From positions 47,171 through 111,170 of the forward strand of contig JAFUVF010000042.1 in NCBI GenBank assembly GCA_017483735.1: a stretch of DNA of 64,000 bases, read 5' to 3'. Below the pieces are notes generated by a model. The model had not been told where the DNA came from, ran no database searches, and saw nothing but the letters and a program-made list of their open reading frames with translations. This stretch comes from Lachnospiraceae bacterium (lineage in GTDB: Bacteria; Bacillota; Clostridia; Lachnospirales; Lachnospiraceae). Below, one piece after another: positions 36,207-45,269 of the stretch (within the stretch, counting starts at the first letter, position 1; each line of letters starts with the position of its first letter). The position numbers and the translations under genes are program-made.

Positions 36207-36707
36207 ATGAACATAATCGCAGCAGTAGACAACAATTGGGCAATCGGCAACAAGAATGAGCTTCTTGTGCGTATCCCCAATGACCACAAGCATTTTCGTG
36301 AGGAGACCACGGGAAAGGTCGTGGTGCTTGGAAGAAAGACCCTTGAAACCTTTCCGCAGGGGCTTCCCTTGAAGAACCGCACGAATATTATACTATCCTC
36401 AAACAAGGATTATAATGTAAAGGATGCGATAATCGTGCATTCTGTCGACGAGCTTTTGGAGGAGCTGAAAAAATACAATGATGAGGACATATATATCATA
36501 GGCGGTGAGAGCATATACAGGCAGCTTATTCCCTATTGCAATGTGGCGCATATTACAAAGATAGACCATGAATATGCGGCTGACGCTTATTTCCCGAATC
36601 TCGATGAGGACGGGGAGTGGGAGATAACGGCAGACAGCGACGAGCAGACATATTTTGACATTGCCTACAGCTTTCTTAAATATGAGAGGAAGAATATTGA
36701 CATTTAA
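36207..36707 (+). CDS. folA: Dihydrofolate reductase
   Basis: 166 residues behind GAAAGG. NIIAAVDNNWAIGNKNELL at the N-terminus, IPNDHKHFREETTGK, VVVLGRKTLETFP and IYIIGGESIYRQLIP are the cofactor and substrate loops. The usual active-site Asp/Glu lies in the IPNDHKHF helix. It reduces dihydrofolate made by thyA. Ends 71 bp before ilvE, which appears to have its own leader. Confidence 0.95.
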   Translation: MNIIAAVDNNWAIGNKNELLVRIPNDHKHFREETTGKVVVLGRKTLETFPQGLPLKNRTNIILSSNKDYNVKDAIIVHSVDELLEELKKYNDEDIYIIGGESIYRQLIPYCNVAHITKIDHEYAADAYFPNLDEDGEWEITADSDEQTYFDIAYSFLKYERKNIDI

Positions 36708-36778
36708 GCCCAAAAGTACGATAATTATTTGAAATTGCATTTGCAAGCATACTAAAACTGTAGAAAGAGGGAATTTAT

Positions 36779-37804
36779 ATGGCGACAAAGGATATCGATT
36801 GGGGTTCACTTGGCTTCGGATATGTACAGACCGATTTTTCATATGTATCCAATTATAAGGATGGCAAATGGGACGAGGGTTCGCTTACCGCAGACCACAA
36901 TATCACATTGAGCGAGTGTGCCGGAGTGCTCCAATACGCTCAGACGGTTTTTGAGGGACTCAAGGCATATACTACAGAGGACGGAAAGATAGTTACCTTC
37001 CGCCCGGATTTGAATGCGCAGAGACTTAATGATTCAGCCGCAAGACTTGAGATACCCACTCTTCCCGAGGGAAGATTCATAGAGGCTGTGGAGAAGGTCG
37101 TAAAGGCAAACGCAGACTGGGTTCCTCCCTACGGAAGCGGCGCAACACTTTATATAAGACCTTATATCTTCGGATTTAATCCGGTTATCGGCGTTAAGCC
37201 TGCGGATGAGTATCAGTTCAGAATACTCTGTACACCGGTGGGTCCTTATTTCAAGGGCGGCGCAAAGCCTATTACCATAAAGGTCAGCGATTTTGACAGA
37301 GCTGCTCCCCACGGAACCGGTCACATAAAAGCAGGACTCAACTATGCCATGAGCCTGCATCCCATTGTAACCGCTCACAAGGAGGGCTTTGATGAGAATA
37401 TGTATCTTGATGCGGGCAGCAGAACCTATGTCGAGGAGACGGGAGGAGCAAACTTCCTATTCGTCACAAAGGAAGGAAAGGTAGTAACCCCCAAGTCTAA
37501 TTCCATACTTCCATCCATTACGAGACGCTCACTTATGTATGTAGCAAAGGAGATATTGGGACTCGAGGCGGAGGAGAGAGAGATTCGCTTTGACGAGGTA
37601 AAGGACTTCGCAGAGTGCGGACTTTGCGGCACCGCAGCGGTAATTTCTCCTGTAGGCTGCATTAACGACCACGGCAAGGAAATTAAGTTCCCCAGCGGCA
37701 TGGAGGAGATGGGACCGACGACAAAGAAGCTGTATGAAACGCTTACCGGCATTCAGATGGGGCGCATTGAGGCTCCCAAGGGCTGGATACATGTTATCAA
37801 ATAA
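36779..37804 (+). CDS. ilvE: Branched-chain amino acid aminotransferase
   Basis: 341 residues, class IV PLP fold (BCAT type II). FEGLKAYTTEDGKIVTFRP near residue 58, GSGATLYIRPYIFG, the cofactor Lys in GTGHIKAGLNYAMSL, and EETGGANFLFVTKEGKVVTP are characteristic. It interconverts Leu/Ile/Val with their 2-keto acids. The 3' end overlaps the next gene by 14 bases. The preceding 71-bp gap contains GAAAGAGGGA as ribosome binding site. Confidence 0.95.
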   Translation: MATKDIDWGSLGFGYVQTDFSYVSNYKDGKWDEGSLTADHNITLSECAGVLQYAQTVFEGLKAYTTEDGKIVTFRPDLNAQRLNDSAARLEIPTLPEGRFIEAVEKVVKANADWVPPYGSGATLYIRPYIFGFNPVIGVKPADEYQFRILCTPVGPYFKGGAKPITIKVSDFDRAAPHGTGHIKAGLNYAMSLHPIVTAHKEGFDENMYLDAGSRTYVEETGGANFLFVTKEGKVVTPKSNSILPSITRRSLMYVAKEILGLEAEEREIRFDEVKDFAECGLCGTAAVISPVGCINDHGKEIKFPSGMEEMGPTTKKLYETLTGIQMGRIEAPKGWIHVIK

Positions 37805-38885
37805 AGAGCGCTTAAATTGCACAGATAATCTTAAGGCACCGTTTTTTGGACGGTGCCTGCTTACATTTTTAATTGTATTTTTCCTTGTCTCCTGCGGAAG
37901 CGATGATACAAAGGTGGTGCTTACCACGGGTTTTTCGAAGAACGAGGTGTTCAAAATAGGAAGCGAGGTATGTACCACAGCGGAGTTTATGGTATATCTT
38001 ACCACAGTACAGAATCAGTACGAGGAGGTATACGGGGAAAAGATATGGAATTCCGAGCTTGACGGCATGACCCTGGAGGAAAATGTCAAGGATACGGTTC
38101 TTGCCCGCATCGCACAGATAAAGACAATGTATCTTCTGGCGCTAAACAAGGGAGTGGAGCTTAACGAGGAGGAGCTTTCTTTGGTTGAGAGCGCCACACA
38201 GGAATACTACGCCTCATTGAACGAGAAGGAGCGAGAGCTTCTGGAGGTGGATGTTGACACCATAGAGAAGCTGTACAGGGAGTATGCCCTTGCGGACAAG
38301 GTATACAAGGAGATAATAAGGGATATTAATCCTGAGATATCCGATGATGAAGCGCGAATAATAAAGGTTCAGCACATTTATTTTGCCACATCCAAAAAAA
38401 CGGGAAGCGGCGTGTCGGTACAGCTTGGCGAAAGGGAAAAGTCTGCCATATATGACAAGGCTTTGGAGGTCTGGTCGCTTGCGGTGGACGGGGAGCATGA
38501 TTTTGAGCAGCTTGCAAGCCAATACAGCGACGATTCGGCAATAACCATATCCTTCGGCACGGGGGAGATGAGTGCACCCTTTGAGAAGGCGGGCTTTGGT
38601 CTGTCGACGGATGAGATCAGCGAGGTCTTCGAGGATGAAGCCGGGTATCACATAATAAAATGCATAAGCACCTTCGACAGGGAGGAAACAGACGAGAACA
38701 AGCTAAAAATCGTCGAAAAGAGAAAGAGGCAGGTATTCAGCGAGGAGTACGACGAATTTGTAAGCACTCTCGTATGGAATTTAAACGAGAGCAAGGTGGA
38801 TGAAATTACCTTTATCACGGATGAGGATGTCAATACATCGAACTTTTTTGACATATATGAGAAGTATTTCGGGGAATTATCATAA
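37791..38885 (+). CDS. PpiC-type peptidyl-prolyl isomerase lipoprotein (PrsA/SurA-like)
   Basis: ATG 37791 lies within the end of ilvE and starts a signal peptide ending in the lipobox FLVSC (Cys ~39). 364 residues. An N-terminal chaperone-like helical region (~55-180) precedes a parvulin domain at ~190-300: KVQHIYFATSKK, FEQLASQYSDDSAI, GTGEMSAPFEKAGF and EDEAGYHIIKC. PrsA-like proteins fold exported proteins at the outer face of the membrane. The signal-peptide codons contain a strong hairpin (37834-37858). It converges with the GGDEF gene. Confidence 0.85.
   Translation: MLSNKERLNCTDNLKAPFFGRCLLTFLIVFFLVSCGSDDTKVVLTTGFSKNEVFKIGSEVCTTAEFMVYLTTVQNQYEEVYGEKIWNSELDGMTLEENVKDTVLARIAQIKTMYLLALNKGVELNEEELSLVESATQEYYASLNEKERELLEVDVDTIEKLYREYALADKVYKEIIRDINPEISDDEARIIKVQHIYFATSKKTGSGVSVQLGEREKSAIYDKALEVWSLAVDGEHDFEQLASQYSDDSAITISFGTGEMSAPFEKAGFGLSTDEISEVFEDEAGYHIIKCISTFDREETDENKLKIVEKRKRQVFSEEYDEFVSTLVWNLNESKVDEITFITDEDVNTSNFFDIYEKYFGELS
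37834..37858 (+). other. Intragenic hairpin in signal-peptide codons, possible attenuator/terminator
   Basis: AGGCACCGT (37834-37842) and ACGGTGCCT (37850-37858) form a perfect 9-bp stem with a seven-base loop, followed after six bases by ATTTTT. It lies 30 bases after the ilvE stop, inside the coding start of the PpiC lipoprotein gene. Confidence 0.5.
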
Positions 38886-38897
38886 AGGGAGGTTAAA

Positions 38898-40208
38898 CTA
38901 TTTCAGATAGTCAAGCTCGTAATTCATTGAATATTCGGAGCCGTATTCCGTAGCTATCCAGTTGGTCTCAATTCTGTCCACTATGAGCTTGATGTTGGAG
39001 CGGGTAGTTTCCAAAAGCAGCACTATAAACTGATTCTTCGTGTTCTTTGTGACTACGTCGGACTGTCTTAAGGAGGAGCTGAGCACATTTGAAAAGCTTT
39101 CCGTAACCTCTGCGGGATAGCTCTCGCTGCCGTCGGAATTTCTTAAGGAGAGCAAAAGTATCCAGATTTCCTTGTTATAATTGGCAGTCATACGCACAAG
39201 AAACTGATACACCGTGCGGAACTGCTCCATAGGCAGGGTATATGCGCCCTTCGCCTGATTTCTTTCGTTCAGTATCGTAAATACATTATTTAAGCCGGAA
39301 AGATTGGTGTTTATCTCGGTGTCGTCATTCCCGGATGCCTTGTAAATGCTGTAACCGTGCTTGCCGTTCTGCTTTACGTTGTAAAGAGCCTTGTCCGCCT
39401 TTTTGTAGAGGGTAAGAAAATCCGTTCCCTCCTCGGGAGCAAAGACACAGCCTATGGAAACGCCCAAGGGGATGGACATATCCTCCCCCATAAGGCTCTT
39501 TGCGGAAAGTAGGAGCTGCTCATTTATGTACTCTGTCTTCTGCTTTATGACAGATTCGTCATTTATGTTCTGGCAGTATGCAATGAATTCATCGCCGCCC
39601 ACACGTCCGGTAATATCGGTGGCACGGACTGCGGATTGCAGTATCTCTGCGAAGCGTATAAGAATTTTGTCGCCCATATCGTGTCCGTAGATATCGTTTA
39701 CGGGCTTGAAGCTGTCCAAATCCACCATCATTAAAGCTCCGGGGGTGGACTTGCACATCTTTCCAATCTCATCATGGGAGGAGGCTTTGTTTAACAGTCC
39801 GGTCATAGGGTCTGTGACGGCAGCCTTGGTAAGTCCCTGTATCTGCTCCACATTGGAGATTATATTTCCCACACGGCGCAGAAGCACATCCGCTCTGAAG
39901 GGTTTTCTGATAAAATCGAAGGCGCCCTGCTCAAAGCCCTTGCTCTCTGTCTCCTCATCCGTGTCGGCAGTCATAAACATAAAGGGAACATTGGTGTTAA
40001 ATTTGTCCTTTATGGTTCGTTGAAGCTCAAAGCCGGTCATTCCGGGCATGCGCAAATCAGAGAGCACCATATCGGGATGCTCTCTTTCAAAGGCTTCCAC
40101 TGCCTCTGCTCCGGAGGCGGCGCAATATGTCGCATACTCTGTGGAGAGTATGTGATTTGCCATCATAAGTGAAATCTGTTCATCGTCAACAATAAGTATT
40201 TTACGCAT
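38898..40208 (-). CDS. Response regulator with GGDEF diguanylate cyclase and degenerate second GGDEF-like domain
   Basis: 436 residues on the - strand, starting at the ATG complementary to 40206-40208 where KILIVDDEQ begins. Receiver domain 1-120: acidic pocket D8/D9, phosphoacceptor D51 in VLSDLRMPG, and the Lys in FIRKPF. The GGDEF domain (~145-295) has the intact RVGGDEF active site, so c-di-GMP synthesis is expected. Residues ~310-436 look like a second GGDEF fold that has lost the motif (position occupied by TKNTKNQF). A divergent Hpt gene 142 bp away could pass phosphate to D51. Confidence 0.9.
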   Translation of the reverse strand: MRKILIVDDEQISLMMANHILSTEYATYCAASGAEAVEAFEREHPDMVLSDLRMPGMTGFELQRTIKDKFNTNVPFMFMTADTDEETESKGFEQGAFDFIRKPFRADVLLRRVGNIISNVEQIQGLTKAAVTDPMTGLLNKASSHDEIGKMCKSTPGALMMVDLDSFKPVNDIYGHDMGDKILIRFAEILQSAVRATDITGRVGGDEFIAYCQNINDESVIKQKTEYINEQLLLSAKSLMGEDMSIPLGVSIGCVFAPEEGTDFLTLYKKADKALYNVKQNGKHGYSIYKASGNDDTEINTNLSGLNNVFTILNERNQAKGAYTLPMEQFRTVYQFLVRMTANYNKEIWILLLSLRNSDGSESYPAEVTESFSNVLSSSLRQSDVVTKNTKNQFIVLLLETTRSNIKLIVDRIETNWIATEYGSEYSMNYELDYLK

Positions 40209-40269
40209 AGCACTTTTACCATAGCACACCGGACTGGTTTTTTCAATCAAAAATAATTGGTTGATTTGA

Positions 40270-40298
40270 TTGCTATTGACAGACATTTTTGATACAAT
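40270..40298 (+). promoter_or_regulatory. Promoter of the Hpt gene
   Basis: TTGCTA (40270-40275), a 17-bp spacer and an extended -10 TGATACAAT (TACAAT 40293-40298). It lies in the divergent gap with the GGDEF gene and 53 bases before the Hpt start. Confidence 0.5.
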
Positions 40299-40350
40299 GA
40301 CTTTGATTTGTAAATTCAGGAAAGTCCTATATGTGACAGGAGGAGACGGA

Positions 40351-40689
40351 ATGTTTACTATCGATATATTAAAGGAGTTTGGAGCCAATACCGAGGAGGG
40401 GCTCGCAAGATGCTTAAATAACGAGGAATTCTACCTCAAAATGGTGGATATCGGCATCGCAGACGAGCGCTTCGAGATCATAAAGGATGCCCTTGACAAA
40501 AAGGATCTCGACGCTGCCTTTGAGATGGCGCATGCGCTTAAGGGCGTATTGGGAAATCTCTCACTCACTCCCATACAGACTCCCATGGAGGAGATGACTG
40601 AGCTTTTGAGAGCCCGCACCGATATGGATTATTCGGGGCTCTATGCACAGGTAAAGGGCGAGAGGGACAGACTTTTGGCATTGGGCTAG
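40351..40689 (+). CDS. Histidine phosphotransfer (Hpt) domain protein
   Basis: 112 residues from ATG 40351 (AGGAGG upstream). A single Hpt four-helix domain with the phosphorylatable His61 in EMAHALKGVLGNLS. Stand-alone Hpt proteins relay phosphate between receivers and hybrid kinases. The obvious partner is the divergent receiver-GGDEF protein. No histidine kinase is in the window. It is followed by a sugar-binding lipoprotein 20 bases later. Confidence 0.9.
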   Translation: MFTIDILKEFGANTEEGLARCLNNEEFYLKMVDIGIADERFEIIKDALDKKDLDAAFEMAHALKGVLGNLSLTPIQTPMEEMTELLRARTDMDYSGLYAQVKGERDRLLALG

Positions 40690-40709
40690 AATACATTTAA
40701 AGATAGGGT

Positions 40710-41954
40710 ATGGGTATGAAAAATTCAAAGATTTTGTTAAGGTCGGCAGTGCTCATTTTTGCTTCGTTAAATATAATGCTTCTGACATCCTGCGGAAAAG
40801 CTAAGGATCAGGTAAAGATTTCCGTGTGGAGCGATGAGAGAAATGCTCCGGTCATTGAGGAGGGAATAGAGAAATTCAAGGAGCTCCACAAAAAAGAGGT
40901 GGACATTGAATATACAATAAGTCTGGAGGGTGAGGTTACCATCAAGGATATGGTGCTCTCCGATGTGGAGAATGCTGCAGACCTTTATGCTTTTGCAGAT
41001 GACCAGTTCAATGACCTCTACAAAGCCGGAGCGTTACTTGAAATTACGGACAATGTGGACGGAGTGTTAGCCGAGGTCGGAGGCAGGGAAGCCGGAGTTG
41101 CGGATATAGTTACCGTGGACGGAAAAATGTATGCATATCCGGAGACTGCCGGGAACGGATATTTCCTCTATTACAACAAGGCGTATTTTACCGAGGATGA
41201 TGTGAAAAGTCTTGATAAGATATTGGAGATATGCAGAAAGAACAACAAAAAATTTACCTATGATTTTTCAAGCGGCTGGTATCTGTACGGATTCTTCAGG
41301 GGAGCCGGTATGACGCTTGGATTAAACGAGGACGGCACAGCGAATATATGTGACTGGAATAGGACCGACGGGGAGTACACGGGAAGTGACGTCGCAGAGG
41401 CGCTTCTTAAGATAACAGAGGATCCCGGATTTATCTCTCTGGGGGACGATGGTTTTCTTGCAGAGGCGGAGAATGGCAATGTCATAGCCGGAGTGAACGG
41501 ACCATGGAATGCGGAAAAGATACAGAGCTTTTGGGGAGATGACTATGCGGCCGCAAAGCTTCCCACATATACCGTAAAGGGCAATCAGGTGCAGATGTAC
41601 AGCTTTATGGGATATAAGCTTTTGGGTATAAATTCCACGACAAAAAATCCCGAATGGTGCATGAAGCTTGCGGAATATCTGACAAACGAGGAAAATCAGC
41701 TAAAGAGATTTGAGGTCATAGGGGAGAGCCCCGTGAACGTAAAGGCGGCACAGGATGAGAGGGTAAAGGCTGCGCCTGCGGTTGCGGCATTGGCGGAGCA
41801 GTCGAGGTTTTCGAATGTGCAGAGCGTCGCTGCGCCTTTCTGGGATGCTTCGCAAAAGCTCGGAGTGACACTGGCTGCCGGCAATCCTGACGGAAGGGAT
41901 TTGCAGGAGCTGTTGGATGATATGGTAAAGGAAGCTACCGCCAAAGCGGAATAA
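40710..41954 (+). CDS. Orphan sugar-binding lipoprotein (MalE-like, family 1)
   Basis: 414 residues (ATG 40710; ATG 40716 also possible). Signal peptide with lipobox LLTSC (Cys ~28). The mature part begins [18 protein letters not shown] and has [37 protein letters not shown] and [19 protein letters not shown], the pattern of maltodextrin-type binding proteins. There are no permease or ATPase genes beside it, so it must feed a transporter encoded elsewhere or act as a sensor for the adjacent Hpt/GGDEF pathway. Confidence 0.87.
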   Translation: MGMKNSKILLRSAVLIFASLNIMLLTSCGKAKDQVKISVWSDERNAPVIEEGIEKFKELHKKEVDIEYTISLEGEVTIKDMVLSDVENAADLYAFADDQFNDLYKAGALLEITDNVDGVLAEVGGREAGVADIVTVDGKMYAYPETAGNGYFLYYNKAYFTEDDVKSLDKILEICRKNNKKFTYDFSSGWYLYGFFRGAGMTLGLNEDGTANICDWNRTDGEYTGSDVAEALLKITEDPGFISLGDDGFLAEAENGNVIAGVNGPWNAEKIQSFWGDDYAAAKLPTYTVKGNQVQMYSFMGYKLLGINSTTKNPEWCMKLAEYLTNEENQLKRFEVIGESPVNVKAAQDERVKAAPAVAALAEQSRFSNVQSVAAPFWDASQKLGVTLAAGNPDGRDLQELLDDMVKEATAKAE

Positions 41955-41980
41955 ATAAGCTGGCAACGGATTTAAACACA

Positions 41981-42922
41981 ATGGAAAAGAATGGAAAAAT
42001 CTATGTGGCGGGACACCATGGCATGGTGGGAAGCGCCATAGTAAGAGAATTAAAGAAGCAGGGCTACGAAAATATAATAACGAGAACCCACTCGGAGCTT
42101 GACCTTACAAGACAGGATGAGGTGGAGGAGTTTTTCTCAAAGGAAAAGCCGGAGTATGTATTTCTTGCCGCCGCAAAGGTGGGAGGAATCGAAGCTAATT
42201 CTGAGGCATTGGCGGATTTTATGTACGAAAATATGATTCTTGAGATGAACGTGATACATTCCGCCCACAGAAACGGCTGCAAAAAGCTGGAATTTTTGGG
42301 AAGCTCCTGTATTTATCCCCGTCTTGCGCCCCAGCCTATGAAGGAAAGCTGTCTTCTGACCTCGGAGCTTGAAAAGACCAATGAGGCATATGCCCTTGCA
42401 AAGATAAGCGGGCTTAAATACTGCGAATACTTAAATAAGCAGTACGGTACGGACTATATTTCCGTAATGCCCACCAATCTGTACGGACCAAACGACAATT
42501 ATCATCCCACGCACTCACATGTGCTGCCTGCGTTAATCAGGCGTTTTCACGAGGCAAAGGAGAACAACGAAAAGGAAGTAGTCTGCTGGGGCGACGGAAG
42601 CCCTTTGAGGGAATTTCTGTATGTGGATGATTTGGCGGAGCTGTGCGTATTTCTTATGAACAATTATTCCGGCGACGAAACCGTGAATGCCGGAACGGGA
42701 AAGGAAATCACGATTAAGGCGCTGGCGGAGCTTGTTGCAGAGATTGTGGGGTTTGAGGGAGAGATAAAATGGGATTCCGCGAAGCCAAACGGCACACCGA
42801 GGAAGCTTTTGGATGTAAGCAAGGCTGCCGCTCTCGGCTGGACATACAAAACCGAGCTTCCCGAGGGGATACGGCTTTCTTATGAGGATTTTTTAAATAA
42901 CCCCATGAGGGCGGAGAGATAA
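41981..42922 (+). CDS. fcl: GDP-L-fucose synthase (epimerase/reductase)
   Basis: 313 residues. NAD(P)-binding GHHGMVGSA at the start, [30 protein letters not shown] and the catalytic [16 protein letters not shown] (Tyr-x3-Lys) are diagnostic, as is [13 protein letters not shown]. It converts GDP-4-keto-6-deoxymannose to GDP-L-fucose. The usual partner gmd (GDP-mannose dehydratase) is not adjacent. The start codon lies 26 bases after the previous stop; the ribosome binding site is weak. Confidence 0.9.
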   Translation: MEKNGKIYVAGHHGMVGSAIVRELKKQGYENIITRTHSELDLTRQDEVEEFFSKEKPEYVFLAAAKVGGIEANSEALADFMYENMILEMNVIHSAHRNGCKKLEFLGSSCIYPRLAPQPMKESCLLTSELEKTNEAYALAKISGLKYCEYLNKQYGTDYISVMPTNLYGPNDNYHPTHSHVLPALIRRFHEAKENNEKEVVCWGDGSPLREFLYVDDLAELCVFLMNNYSGDETVNAGTGKEITIKALAELVAEIVGFEGEIKWDSAKPNGTPRKLLDVSKAAALGWTYKTELPEGIRLSYEDFLNNPMRAER

Positions 42923-43006
42923 GCCTGCAATTATCAGTTTATTTTTGCTTTATAAAAGTTTAAGAAACCCGCAAAGCCAGTAAATATGCGGCCTAGCGAC
43001 ATTTTA

Positions 43007-43033
43007 TTAGCACTCTAGAGAAATGAGTGCTAA
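43007..43033. promoter_or_regulatory. CIRCE operator (HrcA binding site)
   Basis: TTAGCACTC, nine bases, GAGTGCTAA: a perfect match to the CIRCE consensus. It lies eight bases upstream of the htpG -35 box and 91 bases before the htpG start, so htpG should be repressed by HrcA at normal temperature. Confidence 0.95.
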
Positions 43034-43040
43034 TTTTTTG

Positions 43041-43069
43041 TTGACTTTTTTATTTTGCAGTCTTAAACT
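43041..43069 (+). promoter_or_regulatory. Promoter of htpG
   Basis: TTGACT (43041-43046), a 17-bp spacer and TAAACT (43064-43069), just downstream of the CIRCE operator. The -35 is strong and the -10 moderate. Confidence 0.6.
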
Positions 43070-43124
43070 TGATTTTAGTTTAAGGGCTTCTTAAATAAGA
43101 AGACGGAAATTGGAGGAAAAGATT

Positions 43125-45245
43125 ATGGCAAACAAAAGCGGAAGCTTATCGATCAACAGCGAAAATATCTTCCCGATAATAAAGAAATGGCTCTATTCCG
43201 ACCATGACATATTTTACAGGGAGCTTGTAAGTAACGGCTGCGATGCGGTTACAAAGCTTAAAAAGCTTGGAATGATAGGAGAGTATGAGCTGCCAAACGC
43301 ATACAAGGGGCGTATCGATGTAATAGTGGATCCGGAGAAAAAGACCCTTACCTTCACGGATGACGGTCTTGGCATGACTGCGGACGAGGTGGAGGAATAT
43401 ATCAACCAGATTGCGTTTTCCGGCGCCACGGATTTCATCGAAAAATACAAGGACAAGAGCAATGCCGACCAGATAATCGGACATTTCGGCCTGGGCTTTT
43501 ACTCCGCATTCATGGTGGCGGATATGGTGCATATAGACACCCTTTCCTACAAAAAGGATGCGGTTCCCGTGCATTGGGAGTGCGACGGCGGCACAGAGTT
43601 CAAGATGGAGGACGGAAAGAGGGATAAGGTAGGTACTACGATTACACTGTTCCTCAATGAGGACTGTCTTGAGTTTTGCAATGAGTACAAGGCAAGAGAG
43701 GTGCTTAAGAAATACTGCTCCTTTATGCCGATAGAGATTTATCTTTCAAAGAACAATACAAGCGATACCCAGACCATAAAGGTGTCTGAAAAGCTGCCGG
43801 ATGATGTTGTAATAGAGGAGATACATCCCGAAAAAAAGGATGATGACAAGGATAAGGACAAGGAGCCCGAGGAGGAGAAGCTTAAGATAAGAAAGCGTCC
43901 CGAGCTCATAAACGAGACGGAGCCCCTTTGGACGAAGACACCGTCACAGTGCACCAAGGAGGAATATCTTGAATTTTACAGAAAGGTATTTCAGGATTAC
44001 AAGGAGCCTCTGTTCTGGATACACCTCAATATGGACTATCCCTTCAACTTAAAGGGAATACTCTATTTCCCGAAGATAAATATGGAGTTTGAGTCTATAG
44101 AGGGAGTAATTAAGCTCTATAACAATCAGGTGTTCATTGCAGACAATATTAAAGAGGTAATTCCGGAGTATCTGATGCTTTTAAAGGGCGTTATAGACTG
44201 CCCCGACCTGCCGCTTAACGTATCCCGTTCGGCTTTGCAGAATGACGGCTTCGTAAAGAAGATATCAGATTATATCTCAAAGAAGGTGGCTGACAAGCTC
44301 TCCGGAATGTGCAAGACAGAGAAGGAGGAGTACGACAAATACTGGGATGACATTGCTCCCTTCATCAAGTTCGGCTGCTTAAAGGATGACAAGTTCTGCG
44401 AAAGAATGAACAACTACATCCTCTTTAAGAATCTCGACGGAAAATATCTGACGCTGCCGGAGTGCCTGGAGGTAAAGCCTCTTGATGATACAGAGGATGA
44501 CGAGGAGAACAAGAGTACTGCAACGGATGAAAACGGCAACAAGGTAGAGGCTGAGATAGTAAAGGATGAGCCCGAAGCAGACGGGGAGACAGATGCAGAG
44601 GCAGAGACCGGATCCGAGGAAGGGGAGAAGAAGGAAAAGGTCATCTACTATGTGACCGACGAGAAGCAGCAGAGCCAGTATATTGCAAACTTCAAGGCGG
44701 CAAAGCTTGATGCGGTCATCCTTACCCACAATATCGACCAGCCCTTCATCTCACAGCTTGAAAGTAAGAATGAGGGCGTCAGGTTTATGCGAATCGATGC
44801 GGATGTGACCGACGCCATGAAGAGCAAGACCACCAAGAAAGTCGAGGAAGAGTACAAGGCTTTGGGAGAGAAGATTGGAAAGCTCATAAAGAAGGTGCTC
44901 AAAAAGGACAAGATAGAGATAAAGGTGGAGAAGCTTAAGAACAAGAAGATTGCCTCCATGATAACCCTGTCCGAGGAAAGCCGCAGAATGCAGGATATGA
45001 TGAAGATGTACTCCATGAACGGAATGGGGCTTTCCGATTTCGGAAATGAGGGCGAAACCCTGATACTCAATGCGGGGCACCCCCTTGTACAGTATATCGC
45101 AGAGCATGAGGACGGGGATAATGTAAAGGTAATCGCAGAGCAGCTCTACGACCTTGCCCGCATTCAGCACGCACCCTTATCCGGAGAGGATATGACGAAG
45201 TTCATCGCAAGAAGCAATGACGTGCTCATGCTCCTTGCCAAGTAA
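43125..45245 (+). CDS. htpG: Hsp90-family chaperone HtpG with acidic inserts
   Basis: 706 residues from ATG 43125 (GGAGG upstream). N-terminal ATPase: YRELVSNGCDAVTKL, DDGLGMTADEV, the ATP lid with GHFGLGFYSAFMVAD and GTTITLFLN. The middle domain has NLKGILYFPK and LPLNVSRSALQND. The C-terminal dimerisation domain covers the last ~170 residues. It is 70-80 residues longer than usual because of two charged inserts, near 235-250 (Asp/Lys/Glu) and near 480-510 (Glu/Ala-rich). It is controlled by HrcA through the perfect CIRCE element. Confidence 0.95.
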   Translation: MANKSGSLSINSENIFPIIKKWLYSDHDIFYRELVSNGCDAVTKLKKLGMIGEYELPNAYKGRIDVIVDPEKKTLTFTDDGLGMTADEVEEYINQIAFSGATDFIEKYKDKSNADQIIGHFGLGFYSAFMVADMVHIDTLSYKKDAVPVHWECDGGTEFKMEDGKRDKVGTTITLFLNEDCLEFCNEYKAREVLKKYCSFMPIEIYLSKNNTSDTQTIKVSEKLPDDVVIEEIHPEKKDDDKDKDKEPEEEKLKIRKRPELINETEPLWTKTPSQCTKEEYLEFYRKVFQDYKEPLFWIHLNMDYPFNLKGILYFPKINMEFESIEGVIKLYNNQVFIADNIKEVIPEYLMLLKGVIDCPDLPLNVSRSALQNDGFVKKISDYISKKVADKLSGMCKTEKEEYDKYWDDIAPFIKFGCLKDDKFCERMNNYILFKNLDGKYLTLPECLEVKPLDDTEDDEENKSTATDENGNKVEAEIVKDEPEADGETDAEAETGSEEGEKKEKVIYYVTDEKQQSQYIANFKAAKLDAVILTHNIDQPFISQLESKNEGVRFMRIDADVTDAMKSKTTKKVEEEYKALGEKIGKLIKKVLKKDKIEIKVEKLKNKKIASMITLSEESRRMQDMMKMYSMNGMGLSDFGNEGETLILNAGHPLVQYIAEHEDGDNVKVIAEQLYDLARIQHAPLSGEDMTKFIARSNDVLMLLAK

Positions 45246-45269
45246 GGATTGCGGCTGTATAATAGCGGT

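Noticed and set aside
45249..45269. TTG 45249 as start of the condensation-like gene
   Set aside because: The only AAGGA lies directly against the TTG with no spacing; homology starts at the Met of ATG 45270.
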